DNA of 64,000 bases. Source: DATBVX01 sp963724625. Its GTDB lineage: Bacteria > Pseudomonadota > Gammaproteobacteria > Steroidobacterales > Steroidobacteraceae. The notes below the pieces were generated by a model. That model made no database searches and was not told the DNA's origin. It was given only the letters and a program-made list of their open reading frames with translations. The stretch spans positions 124,001 to 188,000 of the forward strand of contig CAVRVO010000013.1 of the NCBI GenBank assembly GCA_963724625.1, written 5' to 3'. A program made the translations under genes and the position numbers. Position 1 is the first letter of the stretch; each line of letters opens with the position of its first letter. This document shows positions 35,171 to 43,531 of this stretch, one piece after another.

Positions 35171-37216
35171 ATGGCCGTACCGCGCCAGGACCGAGAGCGC
35201 GCAGCACAGCTGCGCGACGCGATCGAGCATCACAACTACCGCTACTACGCGCTCGACGATCCCGAAGTCTCCGATGCCGATTACGACCGCCTGATGCGCG
35301 AGCTGCAGGCGCTCGAGGAGCGCTACCCCGAACTGGTCGATTCGCGCTCACCCACGCAACGCGTCGGCAGCGCGCCCGTTGCTGCATTCGGCGAAGTCGA
35401 GCATCGGGTACCGATGTTGTCCCTGGATAACGCATTCAGCGAGGAGGAAGTGCGCGATTTCGACCGACGCGTGCGGGAACGCCTGCCGGGTATCAATCCC
35501 GTCCAATACACGGCGGAGCCCAAGCTCGATGGTCTGGCGGTGAGCCTCAGATATGAGGCGGGAGAGCTGGTGCAAGGCGCCACTCGGGGGGACGGCTCCA
35601 AGGGGGAAGATGTCACTGCCAATCTCAGAGCGATCCGCGCAGTACCGCTGCGTCTGCATGGAGGAGGTTTTCCGCGCGTGTTCGAAGTGCGTGGCGAGGT
35701 GTTCATGCCCTTCGATGGCTTCAAGCGCTTCAACGCCGAGGCGCAGGCCCGTGCAGAGAAGGTGCTCGTGAATCCGCGCAACGCCGCGGCCGGAAGCCTG
35801 CGACAGCTCGATCCGCGCCTGACCGCACAAAGGCCCCTGGACATCTTTTTCTATGCAGTTGGCTTCAACGACGGTGGGGCGCTTCCGCCTCGGCAGCACG
35901 AATTGCTGCAGGCGTTGCGCAGCTGGGGGTTGAAGACTTCCGGCGAGGTCCGGGTCGTGCAAGGCGTGGAGGGATGTCTCGAGTACTACGCGACGATCGG
36001 CGCCAAGCGCGCGCAACTCCCGTACCAGATCGATGGCGTCGTGTACAAGGTCGACGATCTTGCGGCACAACGGCGCCTGGGGTTCGTCTCGCGGGCGCCA
36101 CGCTGGGCAATCGCCCACAAGTTTCCTGCGCAGGAGGAGAACACGATTGTGCGCGAGGTCGAATTCAACGTCGGCAGAACCGGTGCCTTGACGCCAGTGG
36201 CGAAGCTCGAGCCGGTGTTTGTCGGCGGTGTCACGGTGAGTAATGCGACGCTGCACAATATGGATGAAGTCGAGCGCAAGGACGTGCGGGTCGGCGATAC
36301 AGTCGTGATCCGGCGCGCCGGCGATGTAATCCCCGAGGTGGTGAAGGTCGTGCTCGAGCGGCGGCCTGCAACGAGCGCGCCCGTGCGGTTGCCCGAACGC
36401 TGCCCGGTGTGCGGATCGGCGGTCGAGCGCCGGCCTGATCGCGCCATTGCTCGATGCACCGGCGGCCTTTTCTGCCCGGCGCAGCGCAAGGAGGCGTTAC
36501 GCCACTTCGCGTCGCGCCACGCAATGGACATCGAAGGCCTGGGGACGAAACTGATCGATCAGCTCGTGGACAATGGAACGGTTCGCACACCGGCGGACCT
36601 CTACATGCTGGCGGCCGATCGGCTCGCGGAGCTCGAGCGCATGGGCGAGAAGTCCGCAACGAATCTGGTCGAGGCTCTGCAGCACAGCCGCAAGACGACA
36701 TTGCCACGCTTTCTGCTTGCGCTCGGAATACCCGATGTCGGGGAGGCTACCGCGCGCGCACTGGCTCAGCACTTCGGTGGCCTCGAGCCGATGCTGCAGG
36801 CGAGTGCCGAGCAGATCGAGGAAGTTCCGGATATCGGGCCGATCATTGCGGCAAGCGTGCACCGTTTTTTCCAGGAGCCTCACAATCGGCAGGTCATTGA
36901 AGCGCTGGTCGATCCCAGACGCGGCGGTATCCATTGGCCTGCGGTGGCACGTGAGACGACCGCGGGCGCTGCGCCGCTGGCAGGCAAGTCCTTCGTGCTG
37001 ACTGGAACACTTCAGGAGCTGACGCGCGAGCAGGCACAGCAGCTCATTCTCGATCTTGGCGGCAAGGTGAGCGGCAGTGTCTCGAAGAAAACCGATTACG
37101 TGGTCGCGGGCGCCGAAGCGGGATCGAAGCTCAAGAAAGCCGAGCAGCTCGGTGTGACCATCCTCGACGAATCACAATTCCGCGCGCTTGTGGGCACCGC
37201 CTCGAAGTCGACGTGA
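35171..37216 (+). CDS. ligA: NAD-dependent DNA ligase LigA
   Basis: LigA seals nicks during replication and repair using NAD+. The 681 residues contain the Ia and adenylation domains with the nucleophile Lys118 in AEPKLDGLAVSLRYE, DGVVYKVDD, the OB fold, the four-Cys zinc finger (CPVCGSAVERRPDRAIARC and CPAQRKEAL), HhH repeats (ALGIPDVGEATARALAQHFGG) and a C-terminal BRCT domain (about 600-675, GKSFVLTGTL). It ends the smc-zipA-ligA unit and is followed by the inverted-repeat element. Confidence 0.97.
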   Translation: MAVPRQDRERAAQLRDAIEHHNYRYYALDDPEVSDADYDRLMRELQALEERYPELVDSRSPTQRVGSAPVAAFGEVEHRVPMLSLDNAFSEEEVRDFDRRVRERLPGINPVQYTAEPKLDGLAVSLRYEAGELVQGATRGDGSKGEDVTANLRAIRAVPLRLHGGGFPRVFEVRGEVFMPFDGFKRFNAEAQARAEKVLVNPRNAAAGSLRQLDPRLTAQRPLDIFFYAVGFNDGGALPPRQHELLQALRSWGLKTSGEVRVVQGVEGCLEYYATIGAKRAQLPYQIDGVVYKVDDLAAQRRLGFVSRAPRWAIAHKFPAQEENTIVREVEFNVGRTGALTPVAKLEPVFVGGVTVSNATLHNMDEVERKDVRVGDTVVIRRAGDVIPEVVKVVLERRPATSAPVRLPERCPVCGSAVERRPDRAIARCTGGLFCPAQRKEALRHFASRHAMDIEGLGTKLIDQLVDNGTVRTPADLYMLAADRLAELERMGEKSATNLVEALQHSRKTTLPRFLLALGIPDVGEATARALAQHFGGLEPMLQASAEQIEEVPDIGPIIAASVHRFFQEPHNRQVIEALVDPRRGGIHWPAVARETTAGAAPLAGKSFVLTGTLQELTREQAQQLILDLGGKVSGSVSKKTDYVVAGAEAGSKLKKAEQLGVTILDESQFRALVGTASKST

Positions 37217-37234
37217 ACAGAGCGCACCGGGCTA

Positions 37235-37357
37235 TGTGCGGCATTTGGCCCGGGCAGGTGGTTTCGAGAGCGTGAAAAACAGGAAGTTTTTCACGCAGCC
37301 TCCAGGGACGGATTCACGGCGGTCTCGAAACCACCTGCCCGGGTCAGATGCCGCACA
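37235..37357. repeat. 123-bp nested inverted-repeat element (REP/MITE-like), possible bidirectional terminator
   Basis: Outer arms of 35 bases (37235-37269 and 37323-37357) are inverted copies with two mismatches; they include GCCCGGGCAGGTGGTTTCGA-type sequence. Inside lies a perfect 11-bp hairpin, GCGTGAAAAAC (37270-37280) with GTTTTTCACGC (37286-37296) around an AGGAA loop, followed by GCCTCCAGGGACGG and ATTCACGGCGG up to the right arm. TTCACG occurs twice, allowing alternative pairing and a three-way-junction fold. It fills the gap between convergent ligA and the parvulin gene, so it probably stops both transcripts. The CCTCCAGGGACGGATTCACG core recalls extragenic palindromes seen in other gammaproteobacteria (from memory). 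No other copy was seen in this window. Confidence 0.85.
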
Positions 37358-37366
37358 CTTCAGGCG

Positions 37367-38191
37367 CTAGATCTTCTTCTCGATCGTCGCGGTCTTCTTG
37401 AGCTCGTCGATGTACGTCTGGATCTTCTTCTGTTGCACGATCTGCCCCAGCCGGTCCTTGACCTGCTCGAAATCCGGAGGTGACACCTCGCGTGTATCCT
37501 CGAGCTGGATGACATGCCAGCCATATTGCGTCTGTACCGGCTTGGTCGTGATCTCGCCTTTCTTCAGCGCCGCTACCGCTTCGGCGAATGCCGGCACCAT
37601 GCGGGCGGGCGTAAACCAGCCGAGCTCGCCGCCCTGGTCCTTGGAGTTGTCCATCGACTCCTTGCGCGCGATAGCGGCGAAGTCGCCGCCCTTCTGCAGC
37701 TTGTCGATGACCGTCTGCGCGTAGGTCTCGGTAGCGACCAGGATATGGCGCGCACGGTATTCGGTCTTCGGCATCGCCGCGACCTGCGACTCGTATTCCG
37801 CACGCAACTCCTGCTCGGTTGGCGTCTTGCCCTTGAGATAGTTCTGAAACACCGCCTCGGCGAGCACGTTGTCCCGGGTGAGGTCCAGGCGATTGGCAAC
37901 CTCGGCCTGCTTGTCGAGTCCGTCCTTGGTCGCCTGCTGAGCAGCGAGCTCGATACGGATCAGCTCATCGAGAAGCTGTTGCTTCTGGTCAGGCGTGAGC
38001 TCCGAAGTCGCCTTGTTCGCACGGCTCTTCACGTAGAAGTCGAAGGTCTCGGTCGATATCGTTTTGCCGTTGATGATCACGGCTGGCGCCGCGGCGGTAG
38101 CGGCTGGGGCAGCCGGCGCGGCTGTCTTTTGCTGGCAGGCGGCCAGTGCTGCGATACCAAGAATCAACAACGGGATCGGAAAGTGCTTCAT
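37367..38191 (-). CDS. PpiC-type peptidyl-prolyl cis-trans isomerase lipoprotein
   Basis: This 274-residue exported foldase has a lipobox LAAC with Cys19, so it is a predicted periplasmic lipoprotein. Residues about 38-130 form a SurA/PrsA-like N-terminal helical region (VIINGKTISTETFDFYVKS). The parvulin domain (about 142-235) carries YRARHILVATETYAQ, GGELGWFTPARMVPAFAEAV and QTQYGWHVIQLED. An Ala-rich linker follows the Cys. The parvulin-bolA-yciB order is shared with pseudomonads. The client proteins are unknown. Confidence 0.9.
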   Translation of the reverse strand: MKHFPIPLLILGIAALAACQQKTAAPAAPAATAAAPAVIINGKTISTETFDFYVKSRANKATSELTPDQKQQLLDELIRIELAAQQATKDGLDKQAEVANRLDLTRDNVLAEAVFQNYLKGKTPTEQELRAEYESQVAAMPKTEYRARHILVATETYAQTVIDKLQKGGDFAAIARKESMDNSKDQGGELGWFTPARMVPAFAEAVAALKKGEITTKPVQTQYGWHVIQLEDTREVSPPDFEQVKDRLGQIVQQKKIQTYIDELKKTATIEKKI

Positions 38192-38252
38192 GTTTGCCTC
38201 GAAGGACTGGGATGTGGTGTGTGATTAGGAAAGGTGCTTGTTGAATCCGGGC

Positions 38253-38537
38253 TCAGCCGGTGCGGCGCGCCGTTTCCGTCGGCGCGTAAGCCTCGATGCC
38301 GAGTGCATGAATGTCCTGGTGCATCATTTCGCCCAACGCCTCGTAGACGAGACGATGGCGCTGCAGTGAATTCAGGCCCGCGAAGGCGTTCGAGACGATG
38401 CGCACGCGGAAGTGACCAAGACCACTGCGCGCGCCAGCGTGTCCCGCGTGCAGATGACTCTCATCCTCGACGCTGAGCTCCTCGGGTGCGAGGGCCTCCT
38501 CTAGGCGAGATCGGATACGTTCCGGTCGGCTGTGCAT
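38253..38537 (-). CDS. bolA: BolA family protein
   Basis: This 94-residue BolA-type protein would partner monothiol glutaredoxins in iron-sulfur trafficking or act as a transcription regulator, depending on subfamily. Characteristic text is DESHLHAGHAGA, GHFRVRIVSNAFAGLNSLQRHRLVYEAL (class II KH-like fold with the RHR motif) and QDIHALGIEAYAPTE. It sits between yciB and the parvulin gene. The symbol is a family label; the subfamily (BolA versus IbaG/YrbA) is likely BolA from the long loop, but not certain. Confidence 0.88.
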   Translation of the reverse strand: MHSRPERIRSRLEEALAPEELSVEDESHLHAGHAGARSGLGHFRVRIVSNAFAGLNSLQRHRLVYEALGEMMHQDIHALGIEAYAPTETARRTG

Positions 38538-38556
38538 GGGCGTCGCGAGCTCAGGC

Positions 38557-39135
38557 TCAACTCTTGGGTTCGTTCAGGCGTGAGGGGTCGCCGCTCTCGG
38601 TGGCGCGCATGGGAAGCCAAAGGACCTGGGTGAACATGAAGATCACCGTGAGGCCGGTGACTCCGTAAACCTTGAAGTTCACCCACGCCTGCTCGCTGAA
38701 GGTACGCGCGACGTAGATGTTCAACGCGCCGATCGCCACGAAGAACACCACCCAGGTGAGGTTGATCCAGCGCCAGCGACGCTCGCTCACGGGCGCGAGA
38801 TGCTCCGACAGAGTGCTCTGCAGCAACCGCTGCGCCAGCGGTTGCTGCCCCACGAACTGACTGACGAGAAACGCTACGCCCATCAGCCACATCAGGACCG
38901 ACAACTTCCATTGAATGAACCGCGGGTCGTGAAGCAGCAAGGTTGCCGAACCGAAAATGACTGCCAGGATCGCAGTGATTCCGTGAATGGGCTTGATCTT
39001 GCGGTGTCGCCACCAGTCAAGGCCGAGTTGCAGCAAGCAGCCACCGATCAGTGCCGCGGTCGCTGCGTAAATGCCACCCAACAGATACGCCACGTAGAAG
39101 GCGATAAGCGGTAGGAAATCGATCAGTTGCTGCAT
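38557..39135 (-). CDS. yciB: Inner-membrane septation protein YciB (IspZ family)
   Basis: This 192-residue polytopic inner-membrane protein influences envelope width and septation in enterobacteria. Family signatures are the start MQQLIDFLPLIAFYVAYLLGGIYAATAAL, HGITAILAVIFGSATLLLHDPRFIQWKLSV, and the C-terminal RRWRWINLTWVVFF and WVNFKVYGVTGLTVIF. About five or six TMs can be drawn. It is divergent from yciO with 48 bases between start codons, and heads the yciB-bolA-parvulin unit. Confidence 0.93.
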   Translation of the reverse strand: MQQLIDFLPLIAFYVAYLLGGIYAATAALIGGCLLQLGLDWWRHRKIKPIHGITAILAVIFGSATLLLHDPRFIQWKLSVLMWLMGVAFLVSQFVGQQPLAQRLLQSTLSEHLAPVSERRWRWINLTWVVFFVAIGALNIYVARTFSEQAWVNFKVYGVTGLTVIFMFTQVLWLPMRATESGDPSRLNEPKS

Positions 39136-39183
39136 GATCCAGATCTAGCCGGGAGCCGCCGAAAGGCCGCGTATCATAGCAGG

Positions 39184-39837
39184 ATGAGTCAGCTGTTCGA
39201 GATTCACCCGCTGAACCCACAACTGCGGCTCATCCGGCGCGCCGCGGACATCATTCGCGAGGGCGGCGTGATCGTGTATCCGACTGACTCCTGCTATGCA
39301 CTTGGGTGTCAACTCGGCGACAAGGACGCGCTTGAGCGCATCCGGCGAATCCGCATGGCGGGCAAGGATCACCATTTCACACTCGTGTGTCGGGACCTGT
39401 CGGAAATCGCACGCTACGCGCGTGTCGACAACACCCAGTACCGGCTGCTGCGCAAGTTCACGCCGGGGCCTTACACCTTCCTGCTGCGCGCGACTCGTGA
39501 AACGCCGAAGCGGCTGCAGAATCCGAAACGTCGCACGATCGGAATCCGCGTTCCTGATCACCCGGTCCCCCTGCTGCTGCTCGAGGAGCTCGGCGAGCCG
39601 ATCATGAGCTCGACACTCCTGTTGCCCGGCGATGCGCTGCCGATGACTGACGCCGCGGAGATTCGCGAGCGCCTGCAACAGCTCGTCGATGGAGTTGTGG
39701 ATGGTGGCAGCTGCGGCCTCGAACCCACCACCGTCATTGACCTGGCCGGCGAGGTGCCGGTAGTCGTGAGGCGCGGTCGTGGCGCGATCGATGCCTTCGA
39801 ACGACAGGGCGGGGACGCTCTGGCTTCTCGCGTATAA
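39184..39837 (+). CDS. yciO: Sua5/YciO/YrdC-family protein YciO
   Basis: This 217-residue member of the YrdC fold binds RNA and nucleotides. The start MSQLFEIHPLNPQLRLIRRA, GGVIVYPTDSCYALGC, HHFTLVCRDLSEI, GPYTFLLRATRETPKRL and TIGIRVPDHP align with E. coli YciO rather than with the essential TsaC/Sua5, so threonylcarbamoyl-adenylate synthesis may be weak or absent. The ATG at 39184 was chosen because it gives this conserved N-terminus. YciB and YciO neighbours reinforce the call. Confidence 0.9.
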   Translation: MSQLFEIHPLNPQLRLIRRAADIIREGGVIVYPTDSCYALGCQLGDKDALERIRRIRMAGKDHHFTLVCRDLSEIARYARVDNTQYRLLRKFTPGPYTFLLRATRETPKRLQNPKRRTIGIRVPDHPVPLLLLEELGEPIMSSTLLLPGDALPMTDAAEIRERLQQLVDGVVDGGSCGLEPTTVIDLAGEVPVVVRRGRGAIDAFERQGGDALASRV

Positions 39838-39919
39838 TCGCCGCCGGTTTGCAGGGGAGCGCCCGCCCTCAGGCCCCAGGGCGTAGCCCGCCTGGCATAT
39901 CTAGGCGAAACAATAGGTT
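39833..39919 (+). promoter_or_regulatory. Perfect TATAAT box and GC-rich leader before the M50 protease gene
   Basis: TATAAT at 39833-39838 overlaps the last bases of yciO but lacks a convincing -35 box or TGn extension. The following 81 bases up to the next ATG are GC-rich with self-complementary pieces (GCCCT/AGGGC near 39866-39883). This may be an internal promoter with a structured 5' leader; I do not recognise a riboswitch class. Confidence 0.35.
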
Positions 39920-40585
39920 ATGCCGGCAGACCTCATCCACTTTCTAGCTAGGGTTTCAATCTGGGCGATACCGATGGTGCTGGCTTTCACCGTGCACGAA
40001 GCGATGCATGGGTTCGTCGCACGTCGTTACGGCGATGACACCGCTGAGCGCCTCGGCCGCCTGACCCTCAACCCGCTGAAGCACATCGATCCGATCGGCA
40101 CGATCGTCATGCCGAGCCTTGCACTGTTGCTCAACATTCCGGTGATCGGTTGGGCAAAGCCCGTCCCCGTGAATCCTGCCAAACTGCGCAATCCACGCGT
40201 CGACATGGCCAAGGTGGCCGCTGCCGGTCCGCTTTCCAACCTGGTCCAGGCTTTCCTGTGGGCGCTGTTGCTGGCCGCGCTGCAGAGAATAAGTGGCACT
40301 GGGGGCGGGCCGTCCTTGCTGATGTCGATGTGCACGGCCGGAATCCTGGTCAACGCGCTGTTTGCGGTGTTCAACATGCTGCCGATACCACCGCTCGACG
40401 GCAGCCGCGTCCTGCGCAGCTTCGTTCCCTCCGGCGTCGCAAGTGTGCTCGACCGTCTCGAGCCCTTCGGCTTCTTCATCTTGTTCGGGCTCTTGTACGC
40501 GGGTGTGCTCAACCCGCTGCTCACGCCGCTCCTCGATGCGGTGTCGCGCCTGGTGACGACGCTCGGCGGCGTCGACATGGGCTGA
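39920..40585 (+). CDS. Site-2 protease family (M50) inner-membrane metalloprotease
   Basis: This 221-residue polytopic protein carries the zinc motif HEAMH (His26, Glu27, His30) in the second membrane segment, RLTLNPLKHIDPIGTIVMPS, and the third-ligand motif IPPLDGSRVLRSF with Asp. It lacks the PDZ domains of RseP and belongs to the short M50B group. It may cut a membrane substrate or process a regulator; no obvious target lies nearby. Genes of this type are regularly found between yciO-like and trpS-scpA-scpB genes, as here. Confidence 0.9.
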   Translation: MPADLIHFLARVSIWAIPMVLAFTVHEAMHGFVARRYGDDTAERLGRLTLNPLKHIDPIGTIVMPSLALLLNIPVIGWAKPVPVNPAKLRNPRVDMAKVAAAGPLSNLVQAFLWALLLAALQRISGTGGGPSLLMSMCTAGILVNALFAVFNMLPIPPLDGSRVLRSFVPSGVASVLDRLEPFGFFILFGLLYAGVLNPLLTPLLDAVSRLVTTLGGVDMG

Positions 40586-40595
40586 AGGAGAGGAT

Positions 40596-41810
40596 TTGGC
40601 AGTCACACAGGGCAACAAGCGCGTCGTCTCAGGCATGCGGCCGACAGGGCGACTGCACCTTGGCAATTATCACGGCGCGCTGCGCAACTGGATCGAACTG
40701 CAGTATCAGTACGAGTGCTATTTCTTTGTCGCCGACTGGCATGCGCTCACTACGGGTTACGCGGATACCTCGCAGATCGAGGAAAATGTTCGTGAGGTTG
40801 TCATCGACTGGCTGGGGGCAGGTCTGAATCCCGGCGTTGCAACTTTCTTTGTTCAGTCGCGAGTTCCAGAGCATGCGGAGCTGCACTTGTTGCTGTCGAT
40901 GATCACACCGCTCGGCTGGCTGGAGCGCGTGCCGACCTACAAGGATCAGATCGAGCAGCTGAAGGAAACCGACCTGACAACCTATGGATTCCTGGGTTAC
41001 CCGCTGCTGCAGAGCGCCGACATCCTGATCTACAAGCCGGCGTTCGTACCGGTGGGCGAGGACCAGGTCGCGCATGTCGAGATCACACGCGAGATTGCGC
41101 GCCGCTTCAATCACCTGTACGGGCGCGAGCCGGATTTCGAGCAGAAAGCAGAGAAGGCCATCAAGAGCCTTGGCGGGCGTAACAGCACGCTGTACCGGAA
41201 CCTGCGCCGCAAGTTTCAGGAGGCCGGCGACGCCGAAGCCCTGGAGCAGGCGCGAGCGCTGGTCGAATCGAATGCACGCTTGACGATCGCGGATCGTGAA
41301 CGATTGCTCGGATATCTCGAAGGTACAGGTGTGGCCATCTTGGCGGAGCCGCAGGTCCTGCTGACCGCATCGCCCAAGGTTCCGGGCCTCGATGGGCGCA
41401 AGATGTCCAAGTCATACGCTAATACCATCGGCTTGCGGGAAGATCCTGAGGAAGTCGCGAAGAAACTCAAAACCATGCAAACCGACCCGGCGCGCGTGCG
41501 CCGCACGGATCCGGGTGATCCGGACAAATGTCCGGTGTGGGATCTGCACAAGATCTACTCCTCAGATGAGACTCGTGAGTGGGTGCAGAAGGGTTGCCGG
41601 TCCGCAGGGATCGGGTGTCTCGAATGCAAAAAGCCGCTGATCGACAAGGTCGTCGAAGAAGTCACCGCGATCCGCAAGCGCGCCCAGGAATACGAGGACA
41701 ATCCCGACCTCGTTCGTGGCATCATTGACGAAGGCTGCGACAAGGCGCGCGAAGCGGCGCGTCAGACGCTCAACGACGTGCGCGAGGCGATGAATCTCAA
41801 CTACCGCTGA
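40596..41810 (+). CDS. trpS: Tryptophanyl-tRNA synthetase
   Basis: TrpS charges tRNA-Trp. The class I signatures are GRLHLGNYHGAL (HIGH equivalent) and GRKMSKSYANTIG (KMSKS). The 404-residue length fits the longer bacterial type with an insertion around CPVWDLHKIYSS and a Cys-containing segment GCLECKKPLIDKVV. The start is a TTG at 40596 with a strong AAGGAGAGGA ribosome-binding site; no nearby ATG would include the conserved VVSGMRPTGRLHLGN with a normal N-terminus. In operon with the M50 gene and scpA-scpB. Confidence 0.96.
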   Translation: MAVTQGNKRVVSGMRPTGRLHLGNYHGALRNWIELQYQYECYFFVADWHALTTGYADTSQIEENVREVVIDWLGAGLNPGVATFFVQSRVPEHAELHLLLSMITPLGWLERVPTYKDQIEQLKETDLTTYGFLGYPLLQSADILIYKPAFVPVGEDQVAHVEITREIARRFNHLYGREPDFEQKAEKAIKSLGGRNSTLYRNLRRKFQEAGDAEALEQARALVESNARLTIADRERLLGYLEGTGVAILAEPQVLLTASPKVPGLDGRKMSKSYANTIGLREDPEEVAKKLKTMQTDPARVRRTDPGDPDKCPVWDLHKIYSSDETREWVQKGCRSAGIGCLECKKPLIDKVVEEVTAIRKRAQEYEDNPDLVRGIIDEGCDKAREAARQTLNDVREAMNLNYR

Positions 41811-41827
41811 GTCGCCATCGAAACGAG

Positions 41828-42721
41828 ATGAAACCGGACCTCAGAGTCGTCGAAACCGCCCAGCCGGCTCCGCTGCCGGTCGAGCCACCGCCGGAACAAG
41901 GCGAGATGCCGTTTGCGGTCGTGGAAGGCGAGCCGCTCACCGAACTGCCGCGTGATCTCTACATTCCGCCTCAGGCCCTCGAGGTATTTCTCGAAGCGTT
42001 CGAGGGGCCGCTTGACCTGCTGCTGTACCTGATCCGTCGCCAGAACCTCGACATCCTCGACATTCCGATCGCCGAGATCACTCGTCAGTACATGGAGTAC
42101 ATCGAGCTGATGCAGGAGCTGGAGCTCGAGCTGGCGGGCGAGTACCTGCTGATGGCCGCGATGCTTGCCGAGATCAAGTCACGCATGCTCCTGCCGCGCT
42201 CGCAGATGGCGGACGACGAGGAAGACGATCCGCGCGCGGAGCTGGTGCGACGCCTGCAGGAGTACGAGCGCTTCAAGAAGGCAGCGGAGGATATCGACGC
42301 GCTGCAACGGCTCGAGCGTGATGGTTGGATCGCCACCGCAGAGCTCACGGAGCGCAAGGTGGTGCGGTTGGTTCCGCAGGTGACCCTGCAGGAGATGCTG
42401 GTCGCGTTCAAGGAAGTGCTGGCTCGCTCGGCGATGTTCGCGCATCACCATGTGCAGCGCGAGCCGCTGTCGGTGCGCGAGCGCATGTCGCAGATCTTGG
42501 GGCAGCTCAGAGAGTCGAGTTTCGTGGAGTTCATTCGCCTGTTCCGTCCCGAGGAAGGGCGCATGGGAGTGACGGTCACGTTCGTCGCCATCCTGGAACT
42601 CGCGCGTGAAAACCTCATCGAGATCGTTCAGGCCGACGCGTTCGCGCCGATTCATGTGCGGCCGGGAAGCGGCGTACCGAACCTGATCGTGGTGGCCGAT
42701 AACACCGGCATGGATCATTGA
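41828..42721 (+). CDS. scpA: Segregation and condensation protein A (kleisin)
   Basis: ScpA bridges the SMC heads together with ScpB. The 297 residues have a Pro-rich N-terminal extension (1-55), then the kleisin N-domain FEGPLDLLLYLIRRQNLDILDIPIAEITRQY, EYLLMAAMLAEIKSRMLLPR, a charged middle and a C-terminal winged-helix part VTFVAILELARENLIEIVQ. The gene lies 17 bases after trpS and 14 before scpB. Confidence 0.94.
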   Translation: MKPDLRVVETAQPAPLPVEPPPEQGEMPFAVVEGEPLTELPRDLYIPPQALEVFLEAFEGPLDLLLYLIRRQNLDILDIPIAEITRQYMEYIELMQELELELAGEYLLMAAMLAEIKSRMLLPRSQMADDEEDDPRAELVRRLQEYERFKKAAEDIDALQRLERDGWIATAELTERKVVRLVPQVTLQEMLVAFKEVLARSAMFAHHHVQREPLSVRERMSQILGQLRESSFVEFIRLFRPEEGRMGVTVTFVAILELARENLIEIVQADAFAPIHVRPGSGVPNLIVVADNTGMDH

Positions 42722-42735
42722 GTGGAGGCGGATGA

Positions 42736-43449
42736 ATGCAGGAGCGATATCTCAAGAACTTGATCGAAGCAGCACTCCTGGCAGCCGGCAGGCCATTGTC
42801 GGTCGCGGAGCTGATCGAGGTATTCGATGCGCGCGAACAACCGGCAGCCGACGAAGTTCGTGCGGTGCTGGAAGCGCTCGAGTCCGACTATTCCGATCGC
42901 GGTATCGAGCTCAAGGAAGTGGCCAGCGGGTTCCGCATCCAGATCCGGCACACCGTTACCGACGTGGTGTCACGTCTCTGGCAGGAACGTCCGCAGCGTT
43001 ATTCACGTGCGTTGCTCGAGACGTTGGCGCTGATCGCGTACCGGCAACCGATCACGCGCGCGGAGATCGAAGAAGTCCGCGGCGTTACGGTGAATCCCAA
43101 CATCGTGCGTACGTTGCTGGAGCGCAACTGGATTCGAGTGGTCGGACACCGTGAAGTGCCCGGCCACCCCGAGCTGCTCGGCACCACGCGCGAATTTCTC
43201 GACTACTTCAATCTCAAGAGTCTCGACGAGCTGCCGAGCCTGGCGGAGCTGCGCGACATGGACAACCTCGGCGTGCAGCTCGAGTTGCCGGGGGACGTGG
43301 GCGAATTGCCCGCCGATGATGCGGGTGGCGATACGGCGGACGAAAGTCGAGCCTCGGCAGCCGCCGACGACGAGTTGGCAGAAGGCGATGGTTCCACTCT
43401 GGATGAGGCGCATGCGCCCGACATGGTGGCGCATGGAGCCGAGGACTAG
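42736..43449 (+). CDS. scpB: Segregation and condensation protein B
   Basis: ScpB is the dimeric winged-helix subunit of bacterial condensin. The 237 residues contain LKNLIEAALLAAGRPLSVAELIEVF, ASGFRIQIRHTVTDVVSRLW, the highly conserved ALLETLALIAYRQPITRAEIEEVRGV and GHREVPGHPELLGTTREFLDYFNL. The last about 55 residues are acidic and low complexity (AAADDELAEGDGSTLDEAH), a tail common in proteobacterial ScpB. Confidence 0.94.
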   Translation: MQERYLKNLIEAALLAAGRPLSVAELIEVFDAREQPAADEVRAVLEALESDYSDRGIELKEVASGFRIQIRHTVTDVVSRLWQERPQRYSRALLETLALIAYRQPITRAEIEEVRGVTVNPNIVRTLLERNWIRVVGHREVPGHPELLGTTREFLDYFNLKSLDELPSLAELRDMDNLGVQLELPGDVGELPADDAGGDTADESRASAAADDELAEGDGSTLDEAHAPDMVAHGAED

Positions 43450-43531
43450 TCGACGACGGCTGCAGCGGCGCTGCTGATATCTGGCCCCGGTCGTATTTCG
43501 CGTCACGCCCGCCGGGCGTGCGGAGCTCCTG

